Source: Trebonia sp963795335
Lineage (GTDB): Bacteria; Actinomycetota; Actinomycetes; Streptosporangiales; Streptosporangiaceae
DNA length: 64,000 nt
Assembly (NCBI GenBank): GCA_963795335.1
Contig: CAWCHI010000005.1
Span: 1-64,000, forward strand
Direction: 5' to 3'
Positions 43,106 to 52,097 of the stretch are shown piece by piece; within the stretch, counting starts at the first letter, position 1, and each line of letters opens with the position of its first letter. Position numbers and translations under genes: made by a program. Below the pieces are notes generated by a model that had not been told where the DNA came from, ran no database searches, and worked only from the letters and a program-made list of their open reading frames with translations.

Positions 43106-44515
43106 GTGAGCCCGGTGGCCGGCGGCCCGCCGGTCCCGGCGGTCGCCTACGAACGCTGGCTGGGGGCCCTCGCCCGGGCCGGGTGGTCAGCCCGGGCGGA
43201 AGCTGACGCGGGCGCCGCGCGGGTGGACGTCGGGCAGGGCCTCGGCCGGGTCACGGCCGAGGCGGTGACCGCCCGATGGCCGTCGCCCAGGGGCGCCTGC
43301 GCGGCGATGGACGGCATCGCCGTCCGCGCGGCCGACCTCGCCGCCGCCACCGTCGTGAACGGCACCGCCCGCGACGCGGCCCACGGCGGCACCACCGGCT
43401 CCGGCGCCACCGGCGGCACCACCGGCTCCGGCGCCACCGGCGGCGCCACCGGCTCCGGCGCCACCGGCGCCGGCACCGTCGCACTGAGGCCGGGCACGTT
43501 CACCTGGATCGACACGGGGGATCCGATGCCGGCCGGAACCGACCTGGTGGTCGTCCGCGAGCGGCTGCGGCCGCAGGCAGACGGCAGCATGCAGATCGTC
43601 CCCGCGGCCGGGCCCCTGGACGGCGGCCATGCCAGCCCCGCAACCGGCAAGGGCAACGTGCGCGCCGCCGGAGAGGACTTCGGCGCCGGGGAACTGCTGG
43701 TGCCCGCGGGCCGGCGGCTGCGGCCGGGCGACCTGGCGGCTGTGGCGGCGGGCGGGCACTCGACGGTCACGGTGCGGCGCCAGCCGGCCGTCGCGATCAT
43801 CCCCACCGGGGATGAGATCCGGCCGGTCGGGTCGGTGCTGCACCCCGGTGACATCACGGACACGAACTCGCTCATGCTCGCCGCGCGCTGCCGCCAGCTC
43901 GGGGCGTTGCCCGAGGTCAGCCCGGTGGTCCCGGACGACCCGGACCTGCTCGCGGCCGAGGTGCGGCGGGTAGCGGCCAGCGCCGGCCTGGTCCTCCTCA
44001 TCGCGGGGTCGAGCCGCGGGCGCGGCGACCACACCGCCGCCGTGCTGGCCCAGGTCGGCGGCCTGGCGGTGACCGGGGTCGCGCTCCGGCCCGGTCACCC
44101 GGCCCTGCTCGGGCACGCCAAGCGGCCCGCGGCCGGCTCGGGGTCGCCCGCCGGCCACCGGGCGGGCGCCGCCCCGGTGATCGGCCTGCCGGGCTACCCG
44201 CTGGCCAGCGCGGTCGTCTTCGAGCTGTTCGCGGCTCCGCTGCTATCGGCGCTGGCCGGCCAGGAGCCCGCCCGGAGACGAGTCCCGGCCCGGCTCGACC
44301 GGGACTGGGATTCCCCGGCCGGGGTCGAGGAGTGGGTCCTGGTCACCCTGGGGCCGCCCGGCCCCGACGGCCTGCCGGCGGCCAGCCCGGGCCGGCGCGG
44401 CGCGGGATCGATCAGCCTGCTGGCCCGGGCCGATGCCTGGTGGCCGGTCCCGGCCGGACAGGGCCGCTTCGAGGCCGGGGCGCCGGTGGAGGTCATGCCC
44501 ATCCCAGGCTGGTGA
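43106..44515 (+). CDS. moeA: Molybdopterin molybdenumtransferase (MoeA-like), with a repeat insertion
   Basis: 469 aa. MoeA ligates molybdate to molybdopterin-AMP. Seen: ARWPSPRGACAAMDGIAVRAADL (MoeA start, residues about 57-79), TWIDTGDPMPAGTDLVV, IPTGDEIRPVG, DTNSLMLAARCRQLGA, LLIAGSSRGRGDHTA (ATP/Mo site region), VALRPGHPALLGHA, GLPGYPLASAVVFELFAAPLL. The usual PGKP reads PGHP. Residues about 94-120 are an inserted (GGTTGSGAT)3 repeat. GTG 43106. Probably in one operon with fdhD. It stops 8 bases before the convergent TerC gene ends. Confidence 0.88.
   Translation: MSPVAGGPPVPAVAYERWLGALARAGWSARAEADAGAARVDVGQGLGRVTAEAVTARWPSPRGACAAMDGIAVRAADLAAATVVNGTARDAAHGGTTGSGATGGTTGSGATGGATGSGATGAGTVALRPGTFTWIDTGDPMPAGTDLVVVRERLRPQADGSMQIVPAAGPLDGGHASPATGKGNVRAAGEDFGAGELLVPAGRRLRPGDLAAVAAGGHSTVTVRRQPAVAIIPTGDEIRPVGSVLHPGDITDTNSLMLAARCRQLGALPEVSPVVPDDPDLLAAEVRRVAASAGLVLLIAGSSRGRGDHTAAVLAQVGGLAVTGVALRPGHPALLGHAKRPAAGSGSPAGHRAGAAPVIGLPGYPLASAVVFELFAAPLLSALAGQEPARRRVPARLDRDWDSPAGVEEWVLVTLGPPGPDGLPAASPGRRGAGSISLLARADAWWPVPAGQGRFEAGAPVEVMPIPGW
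43385..43465 (+). repeat. 27-bp tandem repeat, 3 copies, inside moeA
   Basis: Three back-to-back 27-base copies (43385-43411, 43412-43438, 43439-43465) encoding GGTTGSGAT; the third differs at one codon. It keeps the reading frame, so copy number can change without breaking the gene. It falls in a surface loop before the molybdopterin site. Confidence 0.85.
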
Positions 44516-44522
44516 CCAGCTG

Positions 44523-46046
44523 TCAGAGGCGGCCGAAGGCCAGGTTGCCGGGGACGGCCGGGTCCGGGCTGGTGAAGAACTGGCAGATGGCCAGACTGAG
44601 CTCGGCCGTGTCGAGGACACCGTTGCGGTCCAGGTCGAGCTGGGCGAAGGCACGCGCCGCGGTTCGCGGGTCGGCCCCGTACGCCCCCGCGAGCCGCACG
44701 TACTCCCCGACGTCGAGCACCGCGTTGCCGTCCTGGTCAGCGACCCGGATGAGGCCGTCGGCGGCGGCTTCGACGGCCGCGCCGAAAGCGCGCTCGTCGG
44801 ACCTGATCCGGCCGATGGAGCCGGCGAATTCGTCCGGGGTGATCTGCTCGTCCCCGTTGGCGTCCATGTGCGCCAGCAGCGCCTCGAACAGGGTGCGCTG
44901 GCCGGCGGCCAGGGCCCGGGCAGGCGCGGAATCGGCTTGATGCCCGAAGGCACGGCACAGCCGCCGGGTCAGCTGCTCGTAGTCGGCGCGCTGCCAGACG
45001 CCGTTCCCGTCGAGGTCGATGACGGCGAAGCGGCGCTGGAGCACAGTGCGCACGCTGTCGGCCCGCACGCTGCCGGGCCCGGCCGCCGGGTCACCGGCGG
45101 GCGCTCGCCGTCGGCCGGTGACGGCGCTTGCGGTCGCCGTGGACAGCAGCACGGCCGCGACCACGGTGAGGGCGACCCAGTCGGGGACGGCCGGCGCCCA
45201 GCCCACCCTGGAGTCACGCAGCGCCTGGAGCAGCAGCTTGACGCCGATGAAGGCGCAGATCACGGCCAGTCCCTTGTTCAGGAAGCTGATCCGGCCGAGC
45301 ACCCGGACGAGCAAGACGTAGACCTGCCGCAGCCCGCTCAGCGCGAATACGTTGCAGGCTACGATCAGCCCGGCGCTGGTGGTAAGGCCGAACAAGGCCG
45401 GGATCGAGTCGAAGGCGAACACCAGGTCGGCCGAGCCGAGCGCCAGGGCCAGCAGGAGAAGCGGGCCAGCCGTCGGGCGCCCCGAGCGCCAGATAACCAG
45501 GCGGCCCGCGTCCTGCTCGTCGGCCGCCTGAACCCGCCGGCGCAGCCACGACATGAGCCGGTTGGTGGGCTCCGTGGGCTGGCTGCCCGGCTGATTGCGC
45601 AGCAGGTTGACCGCGGTCCAGACCAGGATCGCGGCCAGCGGGTAGAACAGCCAGTCGAAGTGGCTGATCGCGGCGGCGCCCGCGACGATCAGGGCTGACC
45701 GCAGCACCAGGGCGAAGAGGATGCCCGCCCCGAGGACGCGATGCTGGCGCCAGGCCGGCACGGCGAACCAGCGCATGATCACGTAGAAGATGAACAGGTT
45801 GTCCAGGCTCAGGCTGTACTCGGTCAGGTAGCCGGTGAAGAACTGCCGCGCTGACGCCCAGTCGGCCCCGATGCCGACTCCTGCGCCGAAGGCCACCGCC
45901 AGGAACACGTATACCCCGGCCCATACCGCGGCCGCCCGCACCGTCGTCACCGCGGGCCCGCGGCGGGCCGCCAGCCAGGCTTCGGCGATGGTCAGGGTGA
46001 CCAGCGCCGCCGCTGGCACCGCCCACGGCCATGCCCCGAGATCCAC
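44523..46046 (-). CDS. TerC-family membrane protein fused to a four-EF-hand domain
   Basis: 507 aa. N-terminal TerC/Alx region (residues 1-330), nine or so helices with the signature EYSLSLDNLFIFYVIMRWF, LRSALIVAGAAAISHFDWLFY and LALGSADLVFAFDSIPALFGL (acidic metal-site residues present). After about residue 340 comes a soluble domain with four canonical EF-hand loops: DLDGNGVWQRAD, DANGDEQITPDE, DQDGNAVLDVGE and DLDRNGVLDTAE, as in bacterial calerythrin. TerC proteins export or handle Mn2+ and other metals. A calcium-sensing tail on such a transporter suggests Ca2+ gating. GTG 46046 has GAGGAGG 6 bases upstream. No frameshift in the gene. Confidence 0.9.
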   Translation of the reverse strand: MDLGAWPWAVPAAALVTLTIAEAWLAARRGPAVTTVRAAAVWAGVYVFLAVAFGAGVGIGADWASARQFFTGYLTEYSLSLDNLFIFYVIMRWFAVPAWRQHRVLGAGILFALVLRSALIVAGAAAISHFDWLFYPLAAILVWTAVNLLRNQPGSQPTEPTNRLMSWLRRRVQAADEQDAGRLVIWRSGRPTAGPLLLLALALGSADLVFAFDSIPALFGLTTSAGLIVACNVFALSGLRQVYVLLVRVLGRISFLNKGLAVICAFIGVKLLLQALRDSRVGWAPAVPDWVALTVVAAVLLSTATASAVTGRRRAPAGDPAAGPGSVRADSVRTVLQRRFAVIDLDGNGVWQRADYEQLTRRLCRAFGHQADSAPARALAAGQRTLFEALLAHMDANGDEQITPDEFAGSIGRIRSDERAFGAAVEAAADGLIRVADQDGNAVLDVGEYVRLAGAYGADPRTAARAFAQLDLDRNGVLDTAELSLAICQFFTSPDPAVPGNLAFGRL

Positions 46047-46265
46047 CGCGCACCTCCTCGCCGGCTCCGTGCGCTCAGTGACCACGCCTGACCGTCCCAC
46101 TGCCCGGACATGACAAGGGTAGTCATGGCGGGCTGATTGCGCGGCATGCAACCGAACCGGCCCGCGCGCCGGGCGCCCGGACCAGGCCGGGCGGACGGGG
46201 CCGCGATGGTAGATTGGCGGCTCAAGCCGACCAGCTTTCCCTTCCTTCCTTCCCGGAGTGCCGCC

Positions 46266-48067
46266 ATGCCCGCTGCCCGCCGTGCCAGGGATGAGGCGCC
46301 AGGCGGCCCGCCGGGTGCGGGCGGACAGCCCCCGGCCGCCCCTGCTGGCCTGCCGGGCGAGGACACGGACGCCGGCACCGGCGCGGGCGGGCGCACGCCC
46401 CGGACCCGGGCCCTGTCCCGCGCGGTCAGGTCGCCGGCTGGCCTGGCCATCGCCGTCGCGACCGTGCTGGCCCTCGCGCTGCGGCTGTTCCTGGTCACCC
46501 GGCCGGGCTTCCTGACCTCGGGCACGGTCGAGTACGACGACGGCGTCTATCTCGGGGCGGCGATGCGGCTGCTGCACGGGGCCCTGCCGTACAAGGATTA
46601 CGCGTTCGTCCAGCCGCCCGGGATCATCGTCGTGGCGCCTGCCCGGCGGCCGTCGTCGGGTCGCTCACGTCGCAGGCGACCGGCCTGGCGGTGGCCCGGG
46701 TGCTGAGCGTGCTCGCCAGCACCGCCTGCGTGCCGCTGGCCGGGCGGCTGGTGCGGCACCGCGGCGCGATCACCTGCGCGGTCACCGCCGGGCTGCTCGC
46801 GGTCTACCCGGCGGACGTGCTGTCGGCGCGGACGCTGCTGCTCGAGCCGTGGATGAACCTCGCTGTGCCTGCTCGCGGTCGACCGCGGCGTTCCGCGACG
46901 GCCGGCTGGCGAGCCCGCGCTGGCTGGCCTGGGCGGGGGTGGCGTTCGGTGTCGGCGTGGCGGTCAAGTTCTGGGCGGCGTTCCCGGCGGCCGTGCTGCT
47001 CGCGGTCGTGCCTGATCGCACCGGCCGCCGGCGGGCACGTCGCGCGGCAGGCGCCGGGCGGCGCGCTGACCGGCGGGGCGGCGGGCGGCTTCGCGGTGCT
47101 GGCCGGGCCGTTCGCCCTGGCCGACCCGTCGGCGTTCGTCCACCAGACACTGCTCTACCAGGTCAGCCGGGTCGGCCGGCCAGCCCGCAGTCGCTGCGGC
47201 TGGCCCACCTGACCGGGCTGATCGACGTGCTCAGCCGCGACGGCAAGTTCGCCCTGCCCGGGCACCACGTCGCACTCGCTGTTCGCCATGGGCGCGGAGG
47301 CGTCCACCCACACCGTGGCGGTGGGCTGGCCCGCGTTCGCGGCGGCCGCCGCCGGCATCGCCGTCATCGCCGCCGGCTACCTGCGCGGGGTTCGGCCAGC
47401 GGACGCTGCTGGAGTGGTTCGCCCTGGCCACCGCGGTGCTGGCGACCGCGGCGATCATGGGCTACTCGGCGTTCTTCTACCACTACCCCGACTTCCCGGC
47501 GCCGTGGCTGGCCATCGCCGCCGGCACCGCCGTCGGCAGCCTCGCCTGCCTGATCCAGGGCAGCGACGGCCCCGCGCCAGGGCGGCCCGGCGGGTGCGTC
47601 GCCGCCGCGGTGGCGGTGGTGATCCTGGCGTCGCGGCGGCCGAGGCGCGCGAGCTGCAGCCCGGCCACGTCCCGGCCAGCCCGGCCGCGCGTGGCCGCGC
47701 TGCGTCCCCGCGGGCTCCTGCCTGGTCGCCGACCAGGTCTCGTTCGCCATCGCGGCCAACCGGTTCGCCGCGCCCAGCGCGGGCTGCCCCGACGTCGTCG
47801 ACTCGCTCGCGACCACCCTCGCGCTCAGCGGCGGCGTGTCACCGCAGGGCGGCGCCGGGCAGCGATCCGCGGGTGGTGGCGGGCTGGGAGGCCATCTTCG
47901 GCCAGGCGCGCTACGTGTGGCTGTCAGGGCGGTCGTCGGCCCGCATCCCTGGACATCGGCCGTGCGAGCGCGCCGTCGCGCCTCCAGCTCCTGGTTCGCC
48001 GGCCCACTTCCGGCTGCTCGCCGCGTACCCCGGCTACGGCGCGAGCAAGCTCTACGTCCGCGGCTAG
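46266..48067 (+). CDS. GT-C membrane glycosyltransferase (mannosyltransferase-like), multiply frameshifted
   Basis: About 600 aa reconstructed from pieces in all three frames. The N-terminus has one helix LAIAVATVLALALRLFLVT and the GT-C motif EYDDGVYLGAAMRLLHGALPYKDYAFVQPPG with the catalytic-type acidic pair. Later pieces: GLLAVYPADVLSARTLLLEPW, WLAWAGVAFGVGVAVKFWAAFPAAVLLA, FGQRTLLEWFALATAV, YSAFFYHYPDFPAPWLA, CLVADQVSFAIAANRFAAP, and the C-terminal HFRLLAAYPGYGASKLYVRG ending at TAG 48067. At least seven single-base shifts occur. The full set of conserved segments survives in order, so sequence error is likelier than decay. Polyprenyl-P-mannose is the likely donor. ATG 46266 with GGAG upstream. 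Confidence 0.7.
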
Positions 48068-48440
48068 CAAGGCTGCCGAACGGGGGCCTGCGTCGCCTTC
48101 CGGCCCGCCCCTTGACCGCCGCCCCTGGACCCGCCGCCATCGGTTCGGTGCAGCAAAAGGCGCCGACCAGGCAGTTGCCCGGCCGGCGCCTCCCGTACGG
48201 TTAACGCGGCGCCGCCGCGTTCGCGAAAGCCACTAGGCCCAGCCAGTAGTCCGCATCCCCGTCCCCCCATCTCCGTGCAGGCAGCCACGCCTCTCGTGTG
48301 GCACTCCCCTGCTTACCGTGGCCACCCTACGACGCAATGACTGCCCGCTGCAATTGCATTGGCCGCAATAGTGGGACTTGTCTAAACCTGAGACACTCCG
48401 GGGTGGCCTGGGACTCGATCTATGCACCAGCCGTTTGACC
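48068..48440. other. Intergenic region between convergent genes, no gene seen
   Basis: A 373-base spacer after the glycosyltransferase and before the 3' end of the ROK gene. The right part (48310-48400) is less GC-rich (CTGCAATTGCATTGG, a small palindrome around 48350-48362). No reading frame with protein features, RNA gene or clear hairpin with a T tract was recognised. Confidence 0.45.
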
Positions 48441-49790
48441 TCAGTTGTGATATCGCGATCCGGCCAGCACGCTCTGCGAGGAAACTGCGCGGCCTTCGGG
48501 CCCGCAACGGCAGTCAGACGGGGTGGCGCAGGCAGAGCCGGGTTGTCCGAGGACGGGCTGCCAGGCGACCTCAGCCGCGCCGATCAGCGCGGCATGCTCG
48601 AGCGTGCAGCCCTCGATCGCGATAGCGGCGCCACTGCCCCAGGGGCTGCCGTGCGCGACCGCCGCCCGCAGCCGCTCGGGGGCGGCCGCGAGCAGCTCCC
48701 GGTACAGCCCGCCGAGCAGCACCCGGTCAGGGTTAACCACGTTGATCAGGCCGGCCAGGCCGAGGCCGAGGCGGACGGTGACCGCGTCGGCCGCGGCCCG
48801 GACGCCGCCGGTCGGCGGGGTAGCCCGACCGCAGCAGCGCGATGGCCTGGGTCAGCACCGGCGTCCCGGGCGGCCGGGGTCCGGCCCGCCAGTTCAAGGA
48901 ACCGCGCGGCGTCGGCCTCCACGTTCAGGCAGCCCCGGTTGCCGCAGACGCACAGGCGGCCGCCGCCGTCGACGCTCACGTGCCCGGCCTCCATCGCCAG
49001 GCCCGTAGCTGCCGGTGTACAGGGCGCCGCCGAGCACCAGGGCGCCGCCCGACGCCGCGCTGCTCGGCCGCCACCACCAGCAGGTGGCCCGTGCCGCGCC
49101 CGGCGCCGTGCCGGTGCTCGGCGAGCGCGACCGCGTTGACGTCGTTGACGGCGGCGCACCCGGGCGGCCCGCCCGTCCGGGGCCGCGTGACGCCGCGGGC
49201 GGTCAGCTGCGCGGCAAGAGGTCGCGGACCGGGGTGCCGTCGGGCCAGCCGACGTAGAGGGCGCGCACCGCCGCGGCCCTCGGGCCGGCTGACCGCGGCG
49301 GGCACGGCGACGGCGGCGCCGACGCAGCGCGCGACCCGACTCGCGCAGCAGCTCCGCGGCGGCCGCGGCGACTGGGGCGAGGGCCCGCTCCGGGTCGGCG
49401 GGCACCGGCGCGTCCTGCGCTGTCCGGGCGGCGACAGTCCCGCCCAGCCCGACCAGGGCGACCTCGAAACCGTCCGGGTGCACCTGCGCGGCCAGCGCGA
49501 CCGGGCCCGCGGGGTCGGGCAGCAGCCGGTGCGAGGGGCGGCCGTGGCGGCCCGCCCCCTGGTCCGGGCCGGGCCCGGCGTCGACCACGATCAGCCCGAG
49601 CTCGCGCAGCTCGCCTGTGAGCGCGCCGGTGGTCGCCCTGGTGACCCCGAGCAGGCTGGTCAGCGCCGAGCGGGTCGGCGCCTGCCCGGTGTGGATCAGC
49701 GTCAGCGCCCGGCCGGCCAGTCGCCGGGCCGGACAGACCGCCGGCGGCCAGGCTCGCGGGTCCGGCGGGGGCGGTCGGGGTCGGGGTCAC
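48441..49790 (-). CDS. ROK-family transcriptional repressor, multiply frameshifted
   Basis: About 430 aa rebuilt from frames. N-terminal winged helix: LAGRALTLIHTGQAPTRSAL, TSLLGVTRATTGALTGELRELGLIVV, then the start of the sugar-kinase-like domain PSHRLLPDPAGPVALAAQVHPDGFEVALVGLGG; next NDVNAVALAEHRHGAGRGTGHLLVV, METGHVSVDGGGRLCVCGNRGCLNVEA in pieces with the ROK zinc motif C-x-C-G-x2-G-C, and the end LYRELLAAAPERLRAAV, EGCTLEHAALIGAAEVAWQP. GTG 49790. Several single-base shifts. Divergent from an MFS transporter across a short spacer with an inverted repeat; a sugar-responsive repressor of that transporter. Confidence 0.75.
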
Positions 49791-49840
49791 GGCGATCAGC
49801 TCCAGCCGGTTGTCCGCATCTCGATTAGCCTCTATCCTTG

Positions 49841-49863
49841 TTTTGTGCAGTTGCTATACAAAA
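49841..49863. promoter_or_regulatory. Inverted repeat TTTTGT-N11-ACAAAA in the ROK/MFS spacer
   Basis: TTTTGT (49841-49846) and ACAAAA (49858-49863) form an AT-rich palindrome in otherwise GC-rich DNA, between two divergent genes. ROK repressors (XylR, NagC, Mlc) bind palindromes with T-rich and A-rich arms of this kind. Confidence 0.6.
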
Positions 49864-49903
49864 TACCGCGGCCGCCCACCGCGCGCAACGAACCGCCCGC
49901 GTG

Positions 49904-51107
49904 CGCGTCGCCATCACGGTGTTCTTCGCCGTCGACGGCTTCATCTTCGCGAGCTGGGCGGTCCGCATCCCGGCGGTGAAGGCGGCGGTCGGCGCGTCAC
50001 CCGCGATGCTCGGGATCGCGCTGCTCGGCGCGTCCGGCGGGCGCCATCGCCACGATGACGCTGACCGGGGCGCTGTGCCGCCGGCTCGGCAGCGCGCGGG
50101 TCGTGGCGGTCGCCGGCGCCTGGCTGTCGCTCGCCCTGCTGCTGCCCGCGCTGGCCCGGTCCGCGCTGGCGCTGGGCCTGGCGCTGGTCGTCTTCGGCAT
50201 CGGCTACGGCGGCCTCAACGTCGCCATGAACAGCCTCGCGGTCGACCTGGTCGGCGGTGCTGCGGCGGCCGGTCATGCCGTCGTTCCACGCCGCCTGGTC
50301 GCTTCGGCGGCCTGGCGGGGGCGGCCCTCGGCGGCCTGGCCGCCCCGCACCTGACCCCGCTGGCGCACTTCTCCCTGGTCTGCCTGCTCGGCCTGGCTGG
50401 TCACGGCGACCTGCGGCCGGGTCATCCTCACCCATCCGGTCCAGGCGCTGCTGTCCCCGGGCAGCAGCCAGGCCGCCCGCCCGCGGCGGCGCCGGGGGAG
50501 CAGCCGAACGAGGGCGTTCCGGACGCCCCCAGCCCGGCCAGCCGCACCGCACCGGGGTGTGGCGGGCCGTGGTGCTTCTCGGCGTCATCGCCCTGTGCTC
50601 CACCTACGGCGAGGGCGCGATCAGCGACTGGGGGGCCCTGCACCTGCGCGAGGACCTCGGGCGCCGCGGCGGGCCTGGCGGCGGCCGGCTACGCCGCCTT
50701 CGCGCTGGCCGAGGCGTGCGGGCGGCTGGCCGGGAGCTGGCTGCTGGCCCGCCTCGGCCAGACCCGGCTGCTGGTCTGCGGGGGCCGTCGTCACCTGCGC
50801 GGGCATGCTCGCGGCGGCCCTGTCGCCGGTCCTCCCGCTCGCCCTGGCGGGCTTCGCGCTGGCCGGCCTCGGGGTCGCCAACGCCTTCCCCACCGCGATG
50901 AGCCAGGTCGGCGCCCTGGCGGGCCCGAACGGCGTGGCCACCGCTTCGACCTGCGGCTACGCCGGGTTCCTGCTCGGCCCGCCGATCATCGGCTTCCTGG
51001 CCGGGGCGCTCAGCCTGCGGATCGCGCTGACCACCGTGTCGCTGCTGGCCCTGGTCGCGATCGTGCTCGCCCGGGCCGCGTCCCCCGGCCGGGACACCCC
51101 GGCCTAG
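49904..51107 (+). CDS. MFS transporter, frameshifted
   Basis: About 400 aa. Pieces in order: VAITVFFAVDGFIFASWAVRIPAVKAAVG (first helix; FucP/YbjJ-like family), ATMTLTGALCRRLGSARVVAVAGAW, LALVVFGIGYGGLNVAMNSLAVDL, MPSFHAAWSLGGLAGAALGG in mixed frames, VLLGVIALCSTYGEGAISDWGALHL, GRLAGSWLLARLG, and FALAGLGVANAFPTAMSQVGALAG with STCGYAGFLLGPPIIGFLAG. Similar proteins pair with ROK regulators. The start is uncertain: GTG 49904 is listed, TTG 49838 is also in frame. Shifts lie near 50040, 50265, 50400 and 50670. Its stop overlaps the whiA stop by 4 bases. Confidence 0.75.
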
Positions 51108-52081
51108 GGGAGCATCTCGGCCGTCAGGCAGGCCTCGGTCGACGGCATGCCGAGGTCGGCCGCCCGCCGGTCGGCCATCGCCAGCAGGCGGCGGATCCGC
51201 CCGGCGATCGCGTCCTTGGTCAGCGGCGGGTCGGCCAGCTGGCCCAGCTCCTCCAGCGATGCCTGCCGGTTGGCCACCCGCAGCCGGCCCGCCATGACCA
51301 GGTGCTCCGGGGCCTCCGGGCCGAGGATCTCCAGGGCGCGTTCCACCCGGGCCCCCGCCGCGACCGCCGCCCGGGCCGAGCGGCGCAGGTTGGCGTCGTC
51401 GAAGTTAGCCAGCCGGTTGGCGGTCGCCCGGACCTCGCGCCGCATCCGGCGCTCCTCCCAGGCGAGCACACTGTCGTGAGCACCGAGGCGGGTCAGCATG
51501 GCCGCGATGGCCTCGCCGTCGCGGATCACCACCCGGTCGACCCCGCGGACCTCGCGCGCCTTGGCCGCGATCTTCAGCCGCCGGGCCGCGCCGACCAGGG
51601 CCAGCGCCGCCTCGGAACCGGGGCAGGTGATCTCCAGCGCCATCGAGCGGCCCGGCTCGGTGAGCGAGCCGTGGACCAGGAACGCGCCCCGCCAGGCGGC
51701 CTCGCAATCGCAGATGCCGCCCGAGACGACCTGCCGGGGCAGCCCGCGCACGGGCCGGCCGAAGTTGTCGATCAGCCCGGTCTGGCGGGCGAGGCTGTCA
51801 CCGCCCTTGGTCACCCGGACCACGTAGCGGTTGCCCTTGCGGAGCCCGCCGGGCGACAGCACCAGCAGCTCCGACGGCTGCCCGAAGACCTCGGTGATGG
51901 ACGCGCGCAGGCGCCGCGCCACCGCCGCGGTGTCCAGCTCGGCCTCGATCACGATGTGCCCGGACGTCAGCGTCAGCCCGCCCGCGAAGCGCAGCAGGGT
52001 GGACACCTCCGTCTTGCGGCAGCACGGCTTCACCACCGGGACCCGGCTGAGCTCATCCTTGACCACGCCCGTCATCGCCAT
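51104..52081 (-). CDS. whiA: Sporulation regulator WhiA
   Basis: 325 aa with two domains: the LAGLIDADG-homing-endonuclease-like N-terminus (VKDELSRVPVVKPCCRKTEVSTLLRFAG, GNRYVVRVTKGGDSLARQTGL, CDCEAAWRGAFLVHGSLTEPGRS) and the C-terminal helix-turn-helix (ASLEELGQLADPPLTKDAIAGRIRRLLAMAD). WhiA acts with WhiB in sporulation septation in streptomycetes and is conserved in non-sporulating actinobacteria. ATG 52081; another ATG lies two codons in. No frameshift, in contrast to its neighbours. Last of the uvrC-rapZ-yvcK-whiA operon. Confidence 0.95.
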   Translation of the reverse strand: MAMTGVVKDELSRVPVVKPCCRKTEVSTLLRFAGGLTLTSGHIVIEAELDTAAVARRLRASITEVFGQPSELLVLSPGGLRKGNRYVVRVTKGGDSLARQTGLIDNFGRPVRGLPRQVVSGGICDCEAAWRGAFLVHGSLTEPGRSMALEITCPGSEAALALVGAARRLKIAAKAREVRGVDRVVIRDGEAIAAMLTRLGAHDSVLAWEERRMRREVRATANRLANFDDANLRRSARAAVAAGARVERALEILGPEAPEHLVMAGRLRVANRQASLEELGQLADPPLTKDAIAGRIRRLLAMADRRAADLGMPSTEACLTAEMLP

Positions 52082-52097
52082 CGCGACACCCCCATCA

